DNA from: M55B112 sp040903745
Lineage (GTDB): Bacteria; Bacteroidota; Bacteroidia; Bacteroidales; GCA-2748055
Assembly (NCBI GenBank): GCA_040903745.1
Contig: JBBDUV010000037.1
Span: 1 to 64,000, forward strand
Direction: 5' to 3'
Length of the DNA: 64,000 nucleotides
Part shown: positions 43,544 through 52,844 of the stretch, piece by piece
Layout of the letters: every line of letters begins with the position of its first letter
How positions within the stretch are numbered: position 1 is the stretch's first letter
Notes under the pieces: model-generated
What the model was told of the DNA's origin: nothing
Databases searched by the model: none
The model's input: only the letters and a program-made list of their open reading frames with translations
Translations under genes and position numbers: made by a program

Positions 43544-45751
43544 ATGCAGGCGGTCAGACTCAAAAAGGAAAATGTGGGATACTTCTTTTCAAGTATACTG
43601 AACAGCTATTCCCAGATTTTCTTTTCAACACACAAACCCTTTGCGGTTATTCTGCTTATCGTAACTTTTTACGATATTCACGCCGGACTGGCCGGTCTCC
43701 TTGCCGTGGTAACAACCTCCTGCGCCGCATTCATCCTGAACCTGCACAAACCCACTACGGCCCAGGGCTTTTACGGATTCAACAGCCTGCTCGTTGGACT
43801 CGGACTCGGCATATACTACAGCTTTGGAGGGCACCTGGTCATGATTATTATCCTGGCAGCGCTGTTTACATTCTTTATTTCAGTGTCACTCCAGGGTGTG
43901 ATAGGAAAATACAGGCTGCCTTACCTGAGTATCCCCTTCATCATTGCACTGTGGACATTCATTACCGCAACACGCAGTTTCGACGCCCTGGGTATCAGCG
44001 AACGGGGAATCTACACCCTCAATGAGCTTTACCACATCGGCGGAAGCAGGCTGGTCAGTATTCATGAGTTTTTTAATTCCCTTGCCGTTCCAAAAATAGT
44101 CACCACCTATTTTATTTCACTCAGTGCCATACTGTTTCAGTACAGTGTTTTATCCGGTATTCTGATCGCTACAGGTCTGTTGCTGTATAGCCGGATCGCT
44201 TTTTCATTGTCCCTCATTGGATTTTTCGTTGCCTACCTGTTTTATGACCTCATCGGAGCAAACATCACCCAGATCGATTACAGCTACATCGGATTCAATT
44301 ACATCCTTACTTCAATTGCATTGGGAGGATTTTTCCTGATCCCATCCGCCAGGTCCTATATATGGGTTATCATTCTGATCCCGTTGGTGGCAATAATTAC
44401 CATCAGCCTGAATACGATATTTCTGATCGTTAAACTCCCTGTGTACTCCCTGCCCTTCAACATGGTGGTGTTGTTGTTCATCTACGTCCTGAAGTTCAGG
44501 TCGGAGTATTCCCCGGCCCTGGCTGAAGTTTTTTACCAATACAACTCCCCTGAAAAGAATTTGTACGTGTTTGTGAATAATCAGGAACGTTTCAGGTTCA
44601 AACATATCAGTCAGATTAAACTGCCATTTTATGGAACATGGGACATCTCCCAGGGGCACAACGGGACACATACCCATAAGGAGGCGTGGCGGCATGCATG
44701 GGATTTCGTAATTTTAAATAAAGAGGGCTCTCAGTACAAGAATAGTGGTGATTTTCCGGAAGATTATTTCTGCTTTGAAAAACCGGTAATTGCACCAGAA
44801 ACAGGTGTCGTGGAAAAGGTCGTGAACGACATTGAAGACAATGTGATCGGCGAGGTGAATCTGCAGCACAATTGGGGAAATACCATTATTATCAAGCACG
44901 ACGACAATGTATACACCAAACTCAGTCACCTGAAAAAAGGGAGCATCAAGGTAGAGGAAGGAGATAAAGTAAAATATGGACAGGTAATCGCACAATGCGG
45001 AAACTCAGGAAGATCCCCCTATCCCCACCTCCATTTCCAGGTACAGGAATTTCCATACATTGGTTCAGTTACAAAAGATTATCCCATAAGTAGTTATGTG
45101 CTGCACCATGAAGATAATTACAGCTTCTGTTCCTATAAAAGACCACAGGAAAATGAAAAGGTATCCAACATTGAGGTAAGTGACCTGTTGAAAAATGCAT
45201 ATCATTTTACCCCGGGGGAAGTTCTCAAATTCAACGTAACCGGGTTCAGTAACTCGCAAGATGTAAAGTGGGAAGTAAAGGTAAATCCACACAATGAAAC
45301 ATACATTGAGTGTAGCAGATCAGGTGCAATTGCTTATTTCGACCGGGATGAGAATCAGTTCCGTTTCACCTATTTTAAAGGAAAAAGAAATTGCCTGCTC
45401 TACTATTTCTTTGTTGGTTGCTATAATGTTCAGGAAGGATTCTACCAGGACCTGGTATTAAAAGATCAATACCCGCTTTCCCTGGTTTATCCAAAGGCGG
45501 TACTATGGTTTCATGACTTTATCAGTCCCTTTGTGCGATTAGCAAAAGCTGAGTATGAAATGAAATATGTACATGTCAATGACCATATCTCTCCAACCGA
45601 AATCAGGCTGGAATCTTCTCTCAGGAACCTGTTTTTGAAAAAAGAGGTGAATACTATGAAATTTCATACAAAGATCAGCAAAAGAGGTGTTCAATCCCTG
45701 GTTGTTGAACGCAAGGGGGCAATTACAAAACTTGAACGATGCGACGACTGA
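43544..45751 (+). CDS. Urea transporter fused to periplasmic M23 (LytM) domain
   Basis: Residues 25-320 of this 735-residue protein form a urea-transporter-type membrane domain of about ten helices (HKPTTAQGFYGFNSLLVGLG is the family loop). A LytM/M23 domain follows (about 355-510) with candidate zinc ligands in HKEAWRHAWDF, the SHL motif and PHLHFQ. A C-terminal beta-rich region of about 200 residues ends the protein. M23 domains cut or sense peptidoglycan cross-links. The fusion puts a small-molecule channel and a wall-acting domain in one protein. It is the fourth gene of the operon and its stop overlaps the next start by 13 bases. Confidence 0.85.
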   Translation: MQAVRLKKENVGYFFSSILNSYSQIFFSTHKPFAVILLIVTFYDIHAGLAGLLAVVTTSCAAFILNLHKPTTAQGFYGFNSLLVGLGLGIYYSFGGHLVMIIILAALFTFFISVSLQGVIGKYRLPYLSIPFIIALWTFITATRSFDALGISERGIYTLNELYHIGGSRLVSIHEFFNSLAVPKIVTTYFISLSAILFQYSVLSGILIATGLLLYSRIAFSLSLIGFFVAYLFYDLIGANITQIDYSYIGFNYILTSIALGGFFLIPSARSYIWVIILIPLVAIITISLNTIFLIVKLPVYSLPFNMVVLLFIYVLKFRSEYSPALAEVFYQYNSPEKNLYVFVNNQERFRFKHISQIKLPFYGTWDISQGHNGTHTHKEAWRHAWDFVILNKEGSQYKNSGDFPEDYFCFEKPVIAPETGVVEKVVNDIEDNVIGEVNLQHNWGNTIIIKHDDNVYTKLSHLKKGSIKVEEGDKVKYGQVIAQCGNSGRSPYPHLHFQVQEFPYIGSVTKDYPISSYVLHHEDNYSFCSYKRPQENEKVSNIEVSDLLKNAYHFTPGEVLKFNVTGFSNSQDVKWEVKVNPHNETYIECSRSGAIAYFDRDENQFRFTYFKGKRNCLLYYFFVGCYNVQEGFYQDLVLKDQYPLSLVYPKAVLWFHDFISPFVRLAKAEYEMKYVHVNDHISPTEIRLESSLRNLFLKKEVNTMKFHTKISKRGVQSLVVERKGAITKLERCDD

Positions 45752-47082
45752 TTCTTATAATTTTGTTTTTCTGTGGTACTGCAGTTAACGGACAGAATTT
45801 AACCTTTATCCAGGTTGACACAACAACCTATAATCAGTATCTGCGTGGCGAATGGAAAGATCTGACCAGCACCGGCAGGGAGGCCCTTGATGCCGGGATC
45901 GACTATTATTACCTGCAGATGCGGATGGCCTGGGCCTGGTTCTCCATGGGGCGGTACCGGCAGGCCATAAAATATTACAGGAATGCCCTGGGCCACAACA
46001 GCGGCGATCCTATTGCCAATGAATATCTCTACTACGCCTATAAATATTCCGGAAGGCACAATGATGCCCTCCTTCAGACCTCCGCTTTAACAACCGAACA
46101 AAAAAAGGCGATGGGGATCAAGGATTCTGTCAATTTTATCTCTTTTGGCCTCAATTATGCCTGGTCAACCGCCAATGCAGGAAGCATCATGGATCGCATC
46201 GTAAATGGAATAGAAGACCTGGATCCCCTGAACGGTACCCAAAAAGCCACCCACCATCTAAATTTTGCACAGATTGGGTTATCGCACCGTTTGGGAAAAG
46301 CCGTTATCCTCAAACACCAGGGCGCCTACCTGCATAAATATGAACTTTCGTATGCCACCGTCGGAGGGGTGGGTTATCTCTCCCCTGAACAGCCAGTTAA
46401 TCAGTTTGAATACAGCGGAAACATGGAGATAACCCCGGTAAAGGGACTGCTCATCACTCCGGGCGTACATTTCCTGAATACCTCCCTGCCCATCTACGCT
46501 GCAACCTCTTATGGATTAAACTCCGATGCGAACAGAACCCCTGTGAGCAATCTGGTGATCCGCAACTGGGTAACCAGCATTCAGGTTGAAACAAAAGCGA
46601 AGTTTTTCGACCTGGGACTTTCATTTACACATCACAATTTCAACAACATAGGCACCCTGCAATCCGGCTTTCATGCCACCGCCTACCCAATGGCCAACCT
46701 CAACCTCTATCTCAGTATCGATGGTTATGCACAATTCCACAGTATTAATGGGGTCACCAATACGGAATTTGTTATAAAGCCGTTAGTCGGGGTGAAGCTG
46801 CATAACAATTTCTGGCTGGAGGTTACAGGAAAAGCCCCCGAACATTATAATTTCTATGATGTCCGCAATGCCATTGCCTACAACAGTATTGAGAAGAATG
46901 CTTCTGTTTTAGAGATAAACGGAATCATTCCCGCATACCGTTTTGGAATGCAAATTTTCGTCGGATATAAATACCAGAACCAGAGCAGCTGGTTCTTTCC
47001 ACAAAACGATATGCTTAATCCCTTAAACAAACAAATTTATAACAGTCACTTAATTACAGGAGGTATCAAATGGACAAAATAA
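45739..47082 (+). CDS. TPR plus outer-membrane beta-barrel protein
   Basis: The 447-residue protein has a signal peptide (ending TAVNGQ) and TPR-like repeats in residues 40-130 (RMAWAWFSMGRYRQAIKYYRNALG). A C-terminal half of alternating amphipathic strands ends in an aromatic/basic residue pattern (LITGGIKWTK), as expected for a beta-barrel similar to YaiO-type proteins. It overlaps both the urea transporter gene and the next TPR gene by 13 bases, so translation is coupled. It may be the outer-membrane exit or anchor of the system. Confidence 0.75.
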   Translation: MRRLILIILFFCGTAVNGQNLTFIQVDTTTYNQYLRGEWKDLTSTGREALDAGIDYYYLQMRMAWAWFSMGRYRQAIKYYRNALGHNSGDPIANEYLYYAYKYSGRHNDALLQTSALTTEQKKAMGIKDSVNFISFGLNYAWSTANAGSIMDRIVNGIEDLDPLNGTQKATHHLNFAQIGLSHRLGKAVILKHQGAYLHKYELSYATVGGVGYLSPEQPVNQFEYSGNMEITPVKGLLITPGVHFLNTSLPIYAATSYGLNSDANRTPVSNLVIRNWVTSIQVETKAKFFDLGLSFTHHNFNNIGTLQSGFHATAYPMANLNLYLSIDGYAQFHSINGVTNTEFVIKPLVGVKLHNNFWLEVTGKAPEHYNFYDVRNAIAYNSIEKNASVLEINGIIPAYRFGMQIFVGYKYQNQSSWFFPQNDMLNPLNKQIYNSHLITGGIKWTK

Positions 47083-47696
47083 ATAATGTGCTTATCAGTA
47101 TGGTGCTCACAGCCCTGCTGGTTCCGGCCCAGGGCCAGGACGCACAATACTCAAACGTCATAAAAGGATTCCAGAGCAGCTATCTGCACGAAGCCAGTGG
47201 CGATCTCCAGTCATCCATCAACGACCTTAAAGCAATTTACAGCGAAGATTCCTATGAGGTGAACCTGCGACTGGGATGGCTCCTCTATTCATCGGGTCAG
47301 TTCACCGAATCATACAGTTTCTACAACAAGGCGCTCAGCCTGAAACCCTTTGCCATTGAACCTAGGTTCGGACTGATCTATCCGGCTGCCGCCATGGGGA
47401 ACTGGGATATGGTGATTGGTCAGTATAAAGAGATTATCGGGATCGCCCCCGGCAATACCATCGCCATGCACCGGCTCGGACTCGTCTATTACGGCAGGAA
47501 AGATTACCATGAAGCGGAAAAACTCTTCGACAAAGTGGTGAACCTCTACCCATTCGATTATGATGCCTTGCTGATGCTCGGCTGGACCAAGTTCCAGCTA
47601 AAGAAATACAGGGAAGCAAAGGTGCTGTTCAACAAGGCACTGATGAACTCCCCGGGCGGACAATCGGCCCTGGAAGGTCTGGAACTGCTCGACTAG
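47070..47696 (+). CDS. Periplasmic TPR protein
   Basis: This 208-residue protein has a signal peptide (ending VPAQGQ) and four TPR repeats (for example FTESYSFYNKALSLKPFAIE, DYHEAEKLFDKVVNLYPFDY and REAKVLFNKALMNSPGGQSA). It is the last gene of the PqqD/ATP-grasp operon. It probably acts as a periplasmic scaffold with the TPR-barrel protein, whose gene it overlaps. Confidence 0.85.
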   Translation: MDKINNVLISMVLTALLVPAQGQDAQYSNVIKGFQSSYLHEASGDLQSSINDLKAIYSEDSYEVNLRLGWLLYSSGQFTESYSFYNKALSLKPFAIEPRFGLIYPAAAMGNWDMVIGQYKEIIGIAPGNTIAMHRLGLVYYGRKDYHEAEKLFDKVVNLYPFDYDALLMLGWTKFQLKKYREAKVLFNKALMNSPGGQSALEGLELLD

Positions 47697-47748
47697 TTCA
47701 AATATAGAGCTCCTTTCAGGGGGATCGCTGCGGCTGCAGAGTTGCGTT

Positions 47749-47825
47749 CCCCGACCGCCGTACTTGCGCACTAAGGCAGGCGGGCCCCGACCGCCGTACT
47801 TGCGCACTAAGGCAGGCGGGCCCCC
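47749..47825 (+). repeat. Two perfect 36-bp GC-rich tandem repeats
   Basis: The 36-bp unit beginning CCCCGACCGCCGTACTTGCG occurs at 47749-47784 and 47785-47820, with a partial third start (CCCCC). Each unit has an internal palindrome CCGCC...GGCGG and an inner CTTG...CTAAG. GC content is far above the surroundings. It looks like a REP-type dispersed palindromic repeat. Confidence 0.8.
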
Positions 47826-47922
47826 GGTAACATATACTTTTCCGGGTAACCCTCCATTCTTCATCCATACCTATAACTTTCAACTTTTTTCCTTACTATT
47901 GCAGCAAAATTTTACGGAGGAA

Positions 47923-48819
47923 ATGCAGGAGTATATTGGTGAATTTTCAGCGTTGCTGGTGGCGGTTTTCTGGACCGTTACGGCCCTGGCATTTGAACGT
48001 GCCAGTCTGCGAATCGGTTCACTTTCTCTTAATGTGATCCGCCTCTTCATCGGACTCTTCTTTCTCAGCATCTTTGTCTGGATCAGAACGGGAATGCCCT
48101 TCCCGGCCGGGGCCACCCAGTTCAACTGGATCTGGCTCACTATTTCCGGTCTCGTCGGCTTCGTCTTCGGCGATCTTTTCCTGTTCAAATCCTACTCCAT
48201 GATCGGCTCACGGTTTGCCATGCTGATTATGACCCTGGCCCCGCCAATGGCTGCAATCACGGGATGGATTATGCTGGGCGAGCGGCTGTCGCCCATGAAT
48301 ATCTTCGGAATGTTTCTAACCATCATGGGGATCTCTATGGCTATTTTCGTTAGAAAGGAAGGAAAAAAAGGACTGTCGATGAACAAGTCACTGAAAGGAC
48401 TGCTTTTCGCCTTCCTGGGTGCCGCCGGTCAGGGGATCGGACTTGTACTTAGCAAATACGGCATGCAGGAATATGATCCCTTTGCTGCCACACAGATCAG
48501 GCTAATCGCCGCGATTGTCGGATTCGCCATACTCACTACCTACCTGGGAAGATGGAAAAATGTGCTCCTGGCAACCCGCAATAGAAAGGGGATGTCGGCT
48601 ACCGCCCTCGGCTCCTTTTTCGGTCCGTTCCTCGGGGTCTCTTTCTCCCTGCTGGCCATCAGGTACACCGAAACAGGTATCGCGGCAACAATCATGGCGA
48701 TTGTGCCCATTCTCATCATCCCACCTGTTGTAATTCTCTACAAAGAGAAAGTTAAACCACTGGAAATAATGGGAGCAGTAATAAGTATCACCGGTGTTGC
48801 GTTATTATTCCTGAAGTGA
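47923..48819 (+). CDS. EamA/DMT family transporter
   Basis: From the ATG at 47923, which has a clear GGAGG 2 bases before it, the protein has 298 residues and ten membrane helices in two EamA halves (ALLVAVFWTVTALAFERASL and GLLFAFLGAAGQGIGLVLSK). Family members export metabolites such as amino acids. The open frame extends further left through the 36-bp repeats, but that part is not credible coding sequence. Confidence 0.9.
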   Translation: MQEYIGEFSALLVAVFWTVTALAFERASLRIGSLSLNVIRLFIGLFFLSIFVWIRTGMPFPAGATQFNWIWLTISGLVGFVFGDLFLFKSYSMIGSRFAMLIMTLAPPMAAITGWIMLGERLSPMNIFGMFLTIMGISMAIFVRKEGKKGLSMNKSLKGLLFAFLGAAGQGIGLVLSKYGMQEYDPFAATQIRLIAAIVGFAILTTYLGRWKNVLLATRNRKGMSATALGSFFGPFLGVSFSLLAIRYTETGIAATIMAIVPILIIPPVVILYKEKVKPLEIMGAVISITGVALLFLK

Positions 48820-48924
48820 AAGGAACAACTCATGCTTCTTAACGAAACTTTAACGGATACTCCTTTCATGCCAATGGTATTAATCGTTATCTTAGCCAAT
48901 GTTTAACCGATAACATCAAACACA

Positions 48925-50451
48925 ATGAAAAAAATCCCCATCATCGTTGCACTTACCCTGCTAATTACAACCCTCTCTTGCTCCAGAAAGACCTCCGATA
49001 GCATCAATAGCATCCCCGATCATGCCTCCCTGGTCGCTTCAGTGCATCCCGATCAGATCTACAACAAGGGTCAGGTCGGCTCCCTGGAGAGTTTAACCAA
49101 AAGTGTCAGAAACGAATTCATGCGCAGCATTGTAAAAGATCCCCTGAAATCAGGAATTGACATGTCTGAATACATCTACCTGTTTGTCTATTTCATTGAT
49201 GATGAGCCGGTAATGGGTATCACTGCTGATCTGAAAAACCATGGGAAATTTAAAAAAATGATCGAGGAGATAAACAAAAATGACGACCAGCAGATCATCT
49301 CCCACAAAGGGTACAGCATGATCACCCCGGAAGGTGATGAGGCCGCGCTGGCCTGGAACGAAAAGCAGGTGATTCTGCTCGCATCACCCCAAAAAACCAT
49401 GACGGCGGACGACTGGCAGACTGAATTGACAGGACTCTATGAACAAAGAAGGGAACAGTCCATTTCAAGTGTGGTTGACTTCAGGAATTTCGCCGGAAAA
49501 ATGAAGGATATCAATGTCTGGATTACAGGTGATGATCTGAAAAAAATACTCGCCAAAACAAAGTCGCTGAAAGATTTGGAATTTGATGTTCCGGTGAACC
49601 TCGACAACAATTACAACCATGTTTTTGTAGAATTTGCCGATGGAGCAATGAATATACATTCAGAAATGCACCTGAGCGACGATGCTAAAAAAGTAACGGA
49701 AACACTCCAACTCACCAAAGAGAACCTTAACAGGGATCTGCTAACAATAAGTCCCGGAAATGATCTGCTCATGGCCCTCGCCTTTTCGGTGAAAACCGAT
49801 CGGGTTGTAAAGCTAATAAAAAAATTCAATCCCCCACAAGCGGAAGGCATGTCCGATAAAATCGAAAAAGCCACCGGCGTGCCGGGCAGTGATATCCTGG
49901 ATGCATTGAACGGTGATTTTGTCCTGGCTGTTAACGGAGCACCCGAAGGATCGGCCTTACCGGTTGAAGTCCTGATTGGTATGGGCCTCGACGATGAAAC
50001 ACTGCAGGAGAAGCTGTTGGGCTCTGTCGGCAATATGGCACAGGTGGAAAAAGAGGGAGATTTCTTTACGATCAACGCAGTAGGAATGGAGCTGTACAGC
50101 GGGATCGTAAAAGGGATCTGGATCATCACCAACGTCCCGGGCTACAAAGATGCCATCGCAGGGAAAGGACTTGATCAGACACTGTCCGATTCAAAATTCA
50201 AGGATTATACAGGCGGCTCCATGGGAATGTATATGAACCTGGATCTGACAACCTACCCCGCCGGGCTGCAAAGCATGATGGCAAGCAGGAGTGCCCCTAA
50301 AACTCTGGAGCTTCTCACCGAATCATTTGATTATATAGGTATGGAATCCTCCAACTATGAAAACAACATAATCCTTAAAACATCGAAAGAGAAAGAGAAC
50401 AGCTTATATACCGTGCTCCGGCTTATGGAAAGTTTTCAAGTGGCCAACTAA
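48925..50451 (+). CDS. DUF4836-like lipoprotein
   Basis: This 508-residue lipoprotein (LLITTLSC, C19) matches the DUF4836-type pattern: SIPDHASLVASVHPDQIYNKG at the start, repeated segments of DIxDALNGDFVLAVNG type, and a final SFDYIGMESS. The family is periplasmic, widespread in Bacteroidota and of unknown function. It appears to be a single-gene unit. Confidence 0.8.
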   Translation: MKKIPIIVALTLLITTLSCSRKTSDSINSIPDHASLVASVHPDQIYNKGQVGSLESLTKSVRNEFMRSIVKDPLKSGIDMSEYIYLFVYFIDDEPVMGITADLKNHGKFKKMIEEINKNDDQQIISHKGYSMITPEGDEAALAWNEKQVILLASPQKTMTADDWQTELTGLYEQRREQSISSVVDFRNFAGKMKDINVWITGDDLKKILAKTKSLKDLEFDVPVNLDNNYNHVFVEFADGAMNIHSEMHLSDDAKKVTETLQLTKENLNRDLLTISPGNDLLMALAFSVKTDRVVKLIKKFNPPQAEGMSDKIEKATGVPGSDILDALNGDFVLAVNGAPEGSALPVEVLIGMGLDDETLQEKLLGSVGNMAQVEKEGDFFTINAVGMELYSGIVKGIWIITNVPGYKDAIAGKGLDQTLSDSKFKDYTGGSMGMYMNLDLTTYPAGLQSMMASRSAPKTLELLTESFDYIGMESSNYENNIILKTSKEKENSLYTVLRLMESFQVAN

Positions 50452-50540
50452 TCCTGTCTGTCCATAATGTGCAGTTTTTATTTACACCAATTAAATGCCG
50501 CGCGGGACAGACTTTGATCTCAGGTAATGGGATCCAGCCA

Positions 50541-50600
50541 TTCAACTATATGAACAGTTAGTCAACTAATTTTAAGGTTAATCAACTATATAAACAGTTA
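50541..50600 (+). repeat. Three 20-bp tandem repeats before the ABC ATPase gene
   Basis: Units at 50541-50560, 50561-50580 and 50581-50600 follow TCAACTATATxAACAGTTA; the second is degenerate. Each has a palindromic AACT-N8-AGTT form. The array ends 14 bases before the ABC ATPase start. A period of two helical turns suits a stacked operator. Confidence 0.6.
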
Positions 50601-50614
50601 TTCCAAATAGCCAG

Positions 50615-51256
50615 ATGATATTCACATTAGATAAACTCATTCCGCTGCCCATGACCGGGATCCCAGTTGATGGGTCTGCCGTATGGGAAACGGAATCATT
50701 TACCTTCAATCAGGAAAAGAGATACCTGGTGGAAGCAGCTTCTGGTAAAGGCAAAACCTCGCTCTTGTCGATCATGTACGGACTTCGAAAAGATTATAGA
50801 GGCAAACTGCTCATTGACGGTACCGACGCCAGTACCTTCAATCCAAAAGAGTGGTCACACTTCAGGAAACAACGTGTTTCGTATATCTTCCAGGGACTTG
50901 AACTATTCGGCGACCTGTCGGCCACGGACAACATCCTCCTGAAAAACCAGATCACAAAATTCAAAACCCGGCAGCAGATCATAGAGATGGCCGACAGACT
51001 GGATATGGCTCCGTTCCTGCACAGGAAATGCCGCCTCCTCTCCTTCGGTCAGCAACAACGCATCGCCATCATCCGGGCCCTCTGCCAGCCTTTTGAGTTT
51101 CTCTTTGCCGACGAATGTTTTAGTCATATCGACAAAAACAACAGTGCCATTGCCATGCAACTGATCACCGAAGTATGCGACCAACAGGGTGCCGGACTGA
51201 TCCTCACCTCACTGGGCAATAACCAACATACATTCGATGAACATATTACAATTTGA
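50615..51256 (+). CDS. ABC transporter ATP-binding protein (LolD/FtsE-like)
   Basis: The 213-residue protein has Walker A ASGKGKTS (about 42-49), a Q-loop YIFQGLELF, the signature LSFGQQQRIAI and Walker B FLFADECFSHID. The signature begins LSFG rather than LSGG. It pairs with the FtsX-like permease encoded 155 bases downstream. Such pairs extract or transport lipoproteins or peptides or act mechanically on the envelope; the substrate is not known. Confidence 0.88.
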   Translation: MIFTLDKLIPLPMTGIPVDGSAVWETESFTFNQEKRYLVEAASGKGKTSLLSIMYGLRKDYRGKLLIDGTDASTFNPKEWSHFRKQRVSYIFQGLELFGDLSATDNILLKNQITKFKTRQQIIEMADRLDMAPFLHRKCRLLSFGQQQRIAIIRALCQPFEFLFADECFSHIDKNNSAIAMQLITEVCDQQGAGLILTSLGNNQHTFDEHITI

Positions 51257-51411
51257 TGTAATGAGCATAATATATACTCATCCTTTATCCCATAAACAGC
51301 CATGATGAAAAATTTCCATTTGTAAACTTAGTGGTAACTTGAATAGAGGAATAGAATGATGAAATAATGATTTCCTACGCAAATCTTACGCGACAAGCTA
51401 TCAGATAATAT

Positions 51412-52605
51412 ATGAAATACCTGTTTAAAATATTGTGGAAGGACCAGGGCAGAATGCACCTGCTCTGGGCAGTGCTGGGAACAATGGCGGGCTTCGTCCT
51501 GCTGCTTTCGGGGATCCATTTTTATGAAAACATGAACCGGGTGCTGACTGAAAACCGTGATCTTCTGGATCCCGAATATATCATCCTGAACAAAAGGGTA
51601 AACATTGGCAATACCCTTGGAATAGGTTCCGGCGGGTTCACCGAAAAGGAGATCAGCGAGATCGAAGACCAGCCATTTGCCCAACGGGTCGCCCCCTTTA
51701 TATCGAACGAATTTCCCATCAGCGCCTTCACCAGGAGCAAACAATTCCCCAATTTCCATACCGAACTCTTCTTCGAGGCGGTACCGGATGAATTTGTCGA
51801 TCTAAAATCGGACGACTGGGGGTGGAGCGAAGAGAAGGACCATATACCAGTAATTCTTCCCCAGGACTACCTCAACCTCTATAACTTCGGATTCGCACAG
51901 AGCCAGGGCCTTCCCCAGATTCCCAAAGAGATGATCAGCATGCTGCAGTTCAATATCATTCTCAAGGGTCGCCACGAAAAAACTACCTACCCCGGAAAAA
52001 TCATCGGCTTCAGCAACCGGATCAACTCCATTATGGTACCCTATGACTTCCTTACATGGGCCAACGACCGTTTCGGATACCAGGAAAAGAGCATACCCTC
52101 CCGCATCATCCTGGTGTCGAACGATCCGACAGACCCTGCCATCATGCAATTCATCAATGAAAAAGGCTACGACACCATCGTCGAAAAACTAAAAAGCAGC
52201 CGCCTGAATATCATCCTGAAATTCGTTCTCAGCTTCCTGGTCCTAATCGCCGGCATCATTATCGGCCTCGCCTTCCTCATCTTCCTGCTCAGCCTGCAAC
52301 TCATGATCAGTCGCTCTGCATCAAAAATTAAACTACTCAACAAAATGGGCTTTCACCATACCGAAATAAGCAAACCCTACATTATCATCCTCTTCGGTCT
52401 ACTCTTCCTGGTCACCACCATGTCACTGCTTATCAGCTCTCTGCTTTCAGGAAAATTACAGGAGCTCGCCTCCGGATGGAGCCTCGATATGAACGCAGAA
52501 CTCTCTGGTATAGTCTATATGGTAGCACTCGGACTCATCTGCCTGCTGTTCCTCCTCAATACCACGGCCATCATTCTGTCCACCAAAAAACTCTGCAACA
52601 GGTAA
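51412..52605 (+). CDS. FtsX/MacB-like ABC transporter permease
   Basis: This 397-residue protein has one N-terminal membrane helix (residues 18-38) and a periplasmic domain of about 230 residues. Three C-terminal helices follow (for example IILKFVLSFLVLIAGIIIGL and TAIILS near the end). That is the four-helix layout of FtsX-type permeases. It is the partner of the preceding ATPase. Confidence 0.85.
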   Translation: MKYLFKILWKDQGRMHLLWAVLGTMAGFVLLLSGIHFYENMNRVLTENRDLLDPEYIILNKRVNIGNTLGIGSGGFTEKEISEIEDQPFAQRVAPFISNEFPISAFTRSKQFPNFHTELFFEAVPDEFVDLKSDDWGWSEEKDHIPVILPQDYLNLYNFGFAQSQGLPQIPKEMISMLQFNIILKGRHEKTTYPGKIIGFSNRINSIMVPYDFLTWANDRFGYQEKSIPSRIILVSNDPTDPAIMQFINEKGYDTIVEKLKSSRLNIILKFVLSFLVLIAGIIIGLAFLIFLLSLQLMISRSASKIKLLNKMGFHHTEISKPYIIILFGLLFLVTTMSLLISSLLSGKLQELASGWSLDMNAELSGIVYMVALGLICLLFLLNTTAIILSTKKLCNR

Positions 52606-52613
52606 CGAAAGAT

Positions 52614-52662
52614 CGCTATTTACCCCGTGCAAGCAGGGTCGGGCTGAACGCTTGAAATAGCG
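52614..52662 (+). other. Structured intergenic element
   Basis: CGCTATTT (52614-52621) and AAATAGCG (52655-52662) form an 8-bp stem. Inside it CAAGC (52630-52634) pairs with GCTTG (52650-52654). The element has no T run directly after it. It could be a terminator-like hairpin for the permease gene or a small RNA structure before rpsT. Confidence 0.35.
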
Positions 52663-52786
52663 GTGGAAAACCCTATACCGGCAATCGACAGCCAAATTAA
52701 GAATATCCGTCAGAGAGACGGGTAAAAATATATGCTTCTGACAACAATAATTCTCTTCATTTTTTTTATATTTTCGAAATATTAAC

Positions 52787-52794
52787 TATTTTTG
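52787..52794 (+). promoter_or_regulatory. -7 element of rpsT
   Basis: TATTTTTG is a perfect TAnnTTTG element in the AT-rich stretch before rpsT, giving a leader of about 45 bases. Confidence 0.5.
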
Positions 52795-52844
52795 CAAGCC
52801 CAAATAATAAACGAGGATACGTTAAAGACTTAACAAATAGAAAA

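Noticed and set aside
47764..47922. Extended N-terminus of the EamA transporter through the 36-bp repeats
   Set aside because: The residues come from the repeat, and a GGAGG ribosome-binding site precedes the ATG at 47923.
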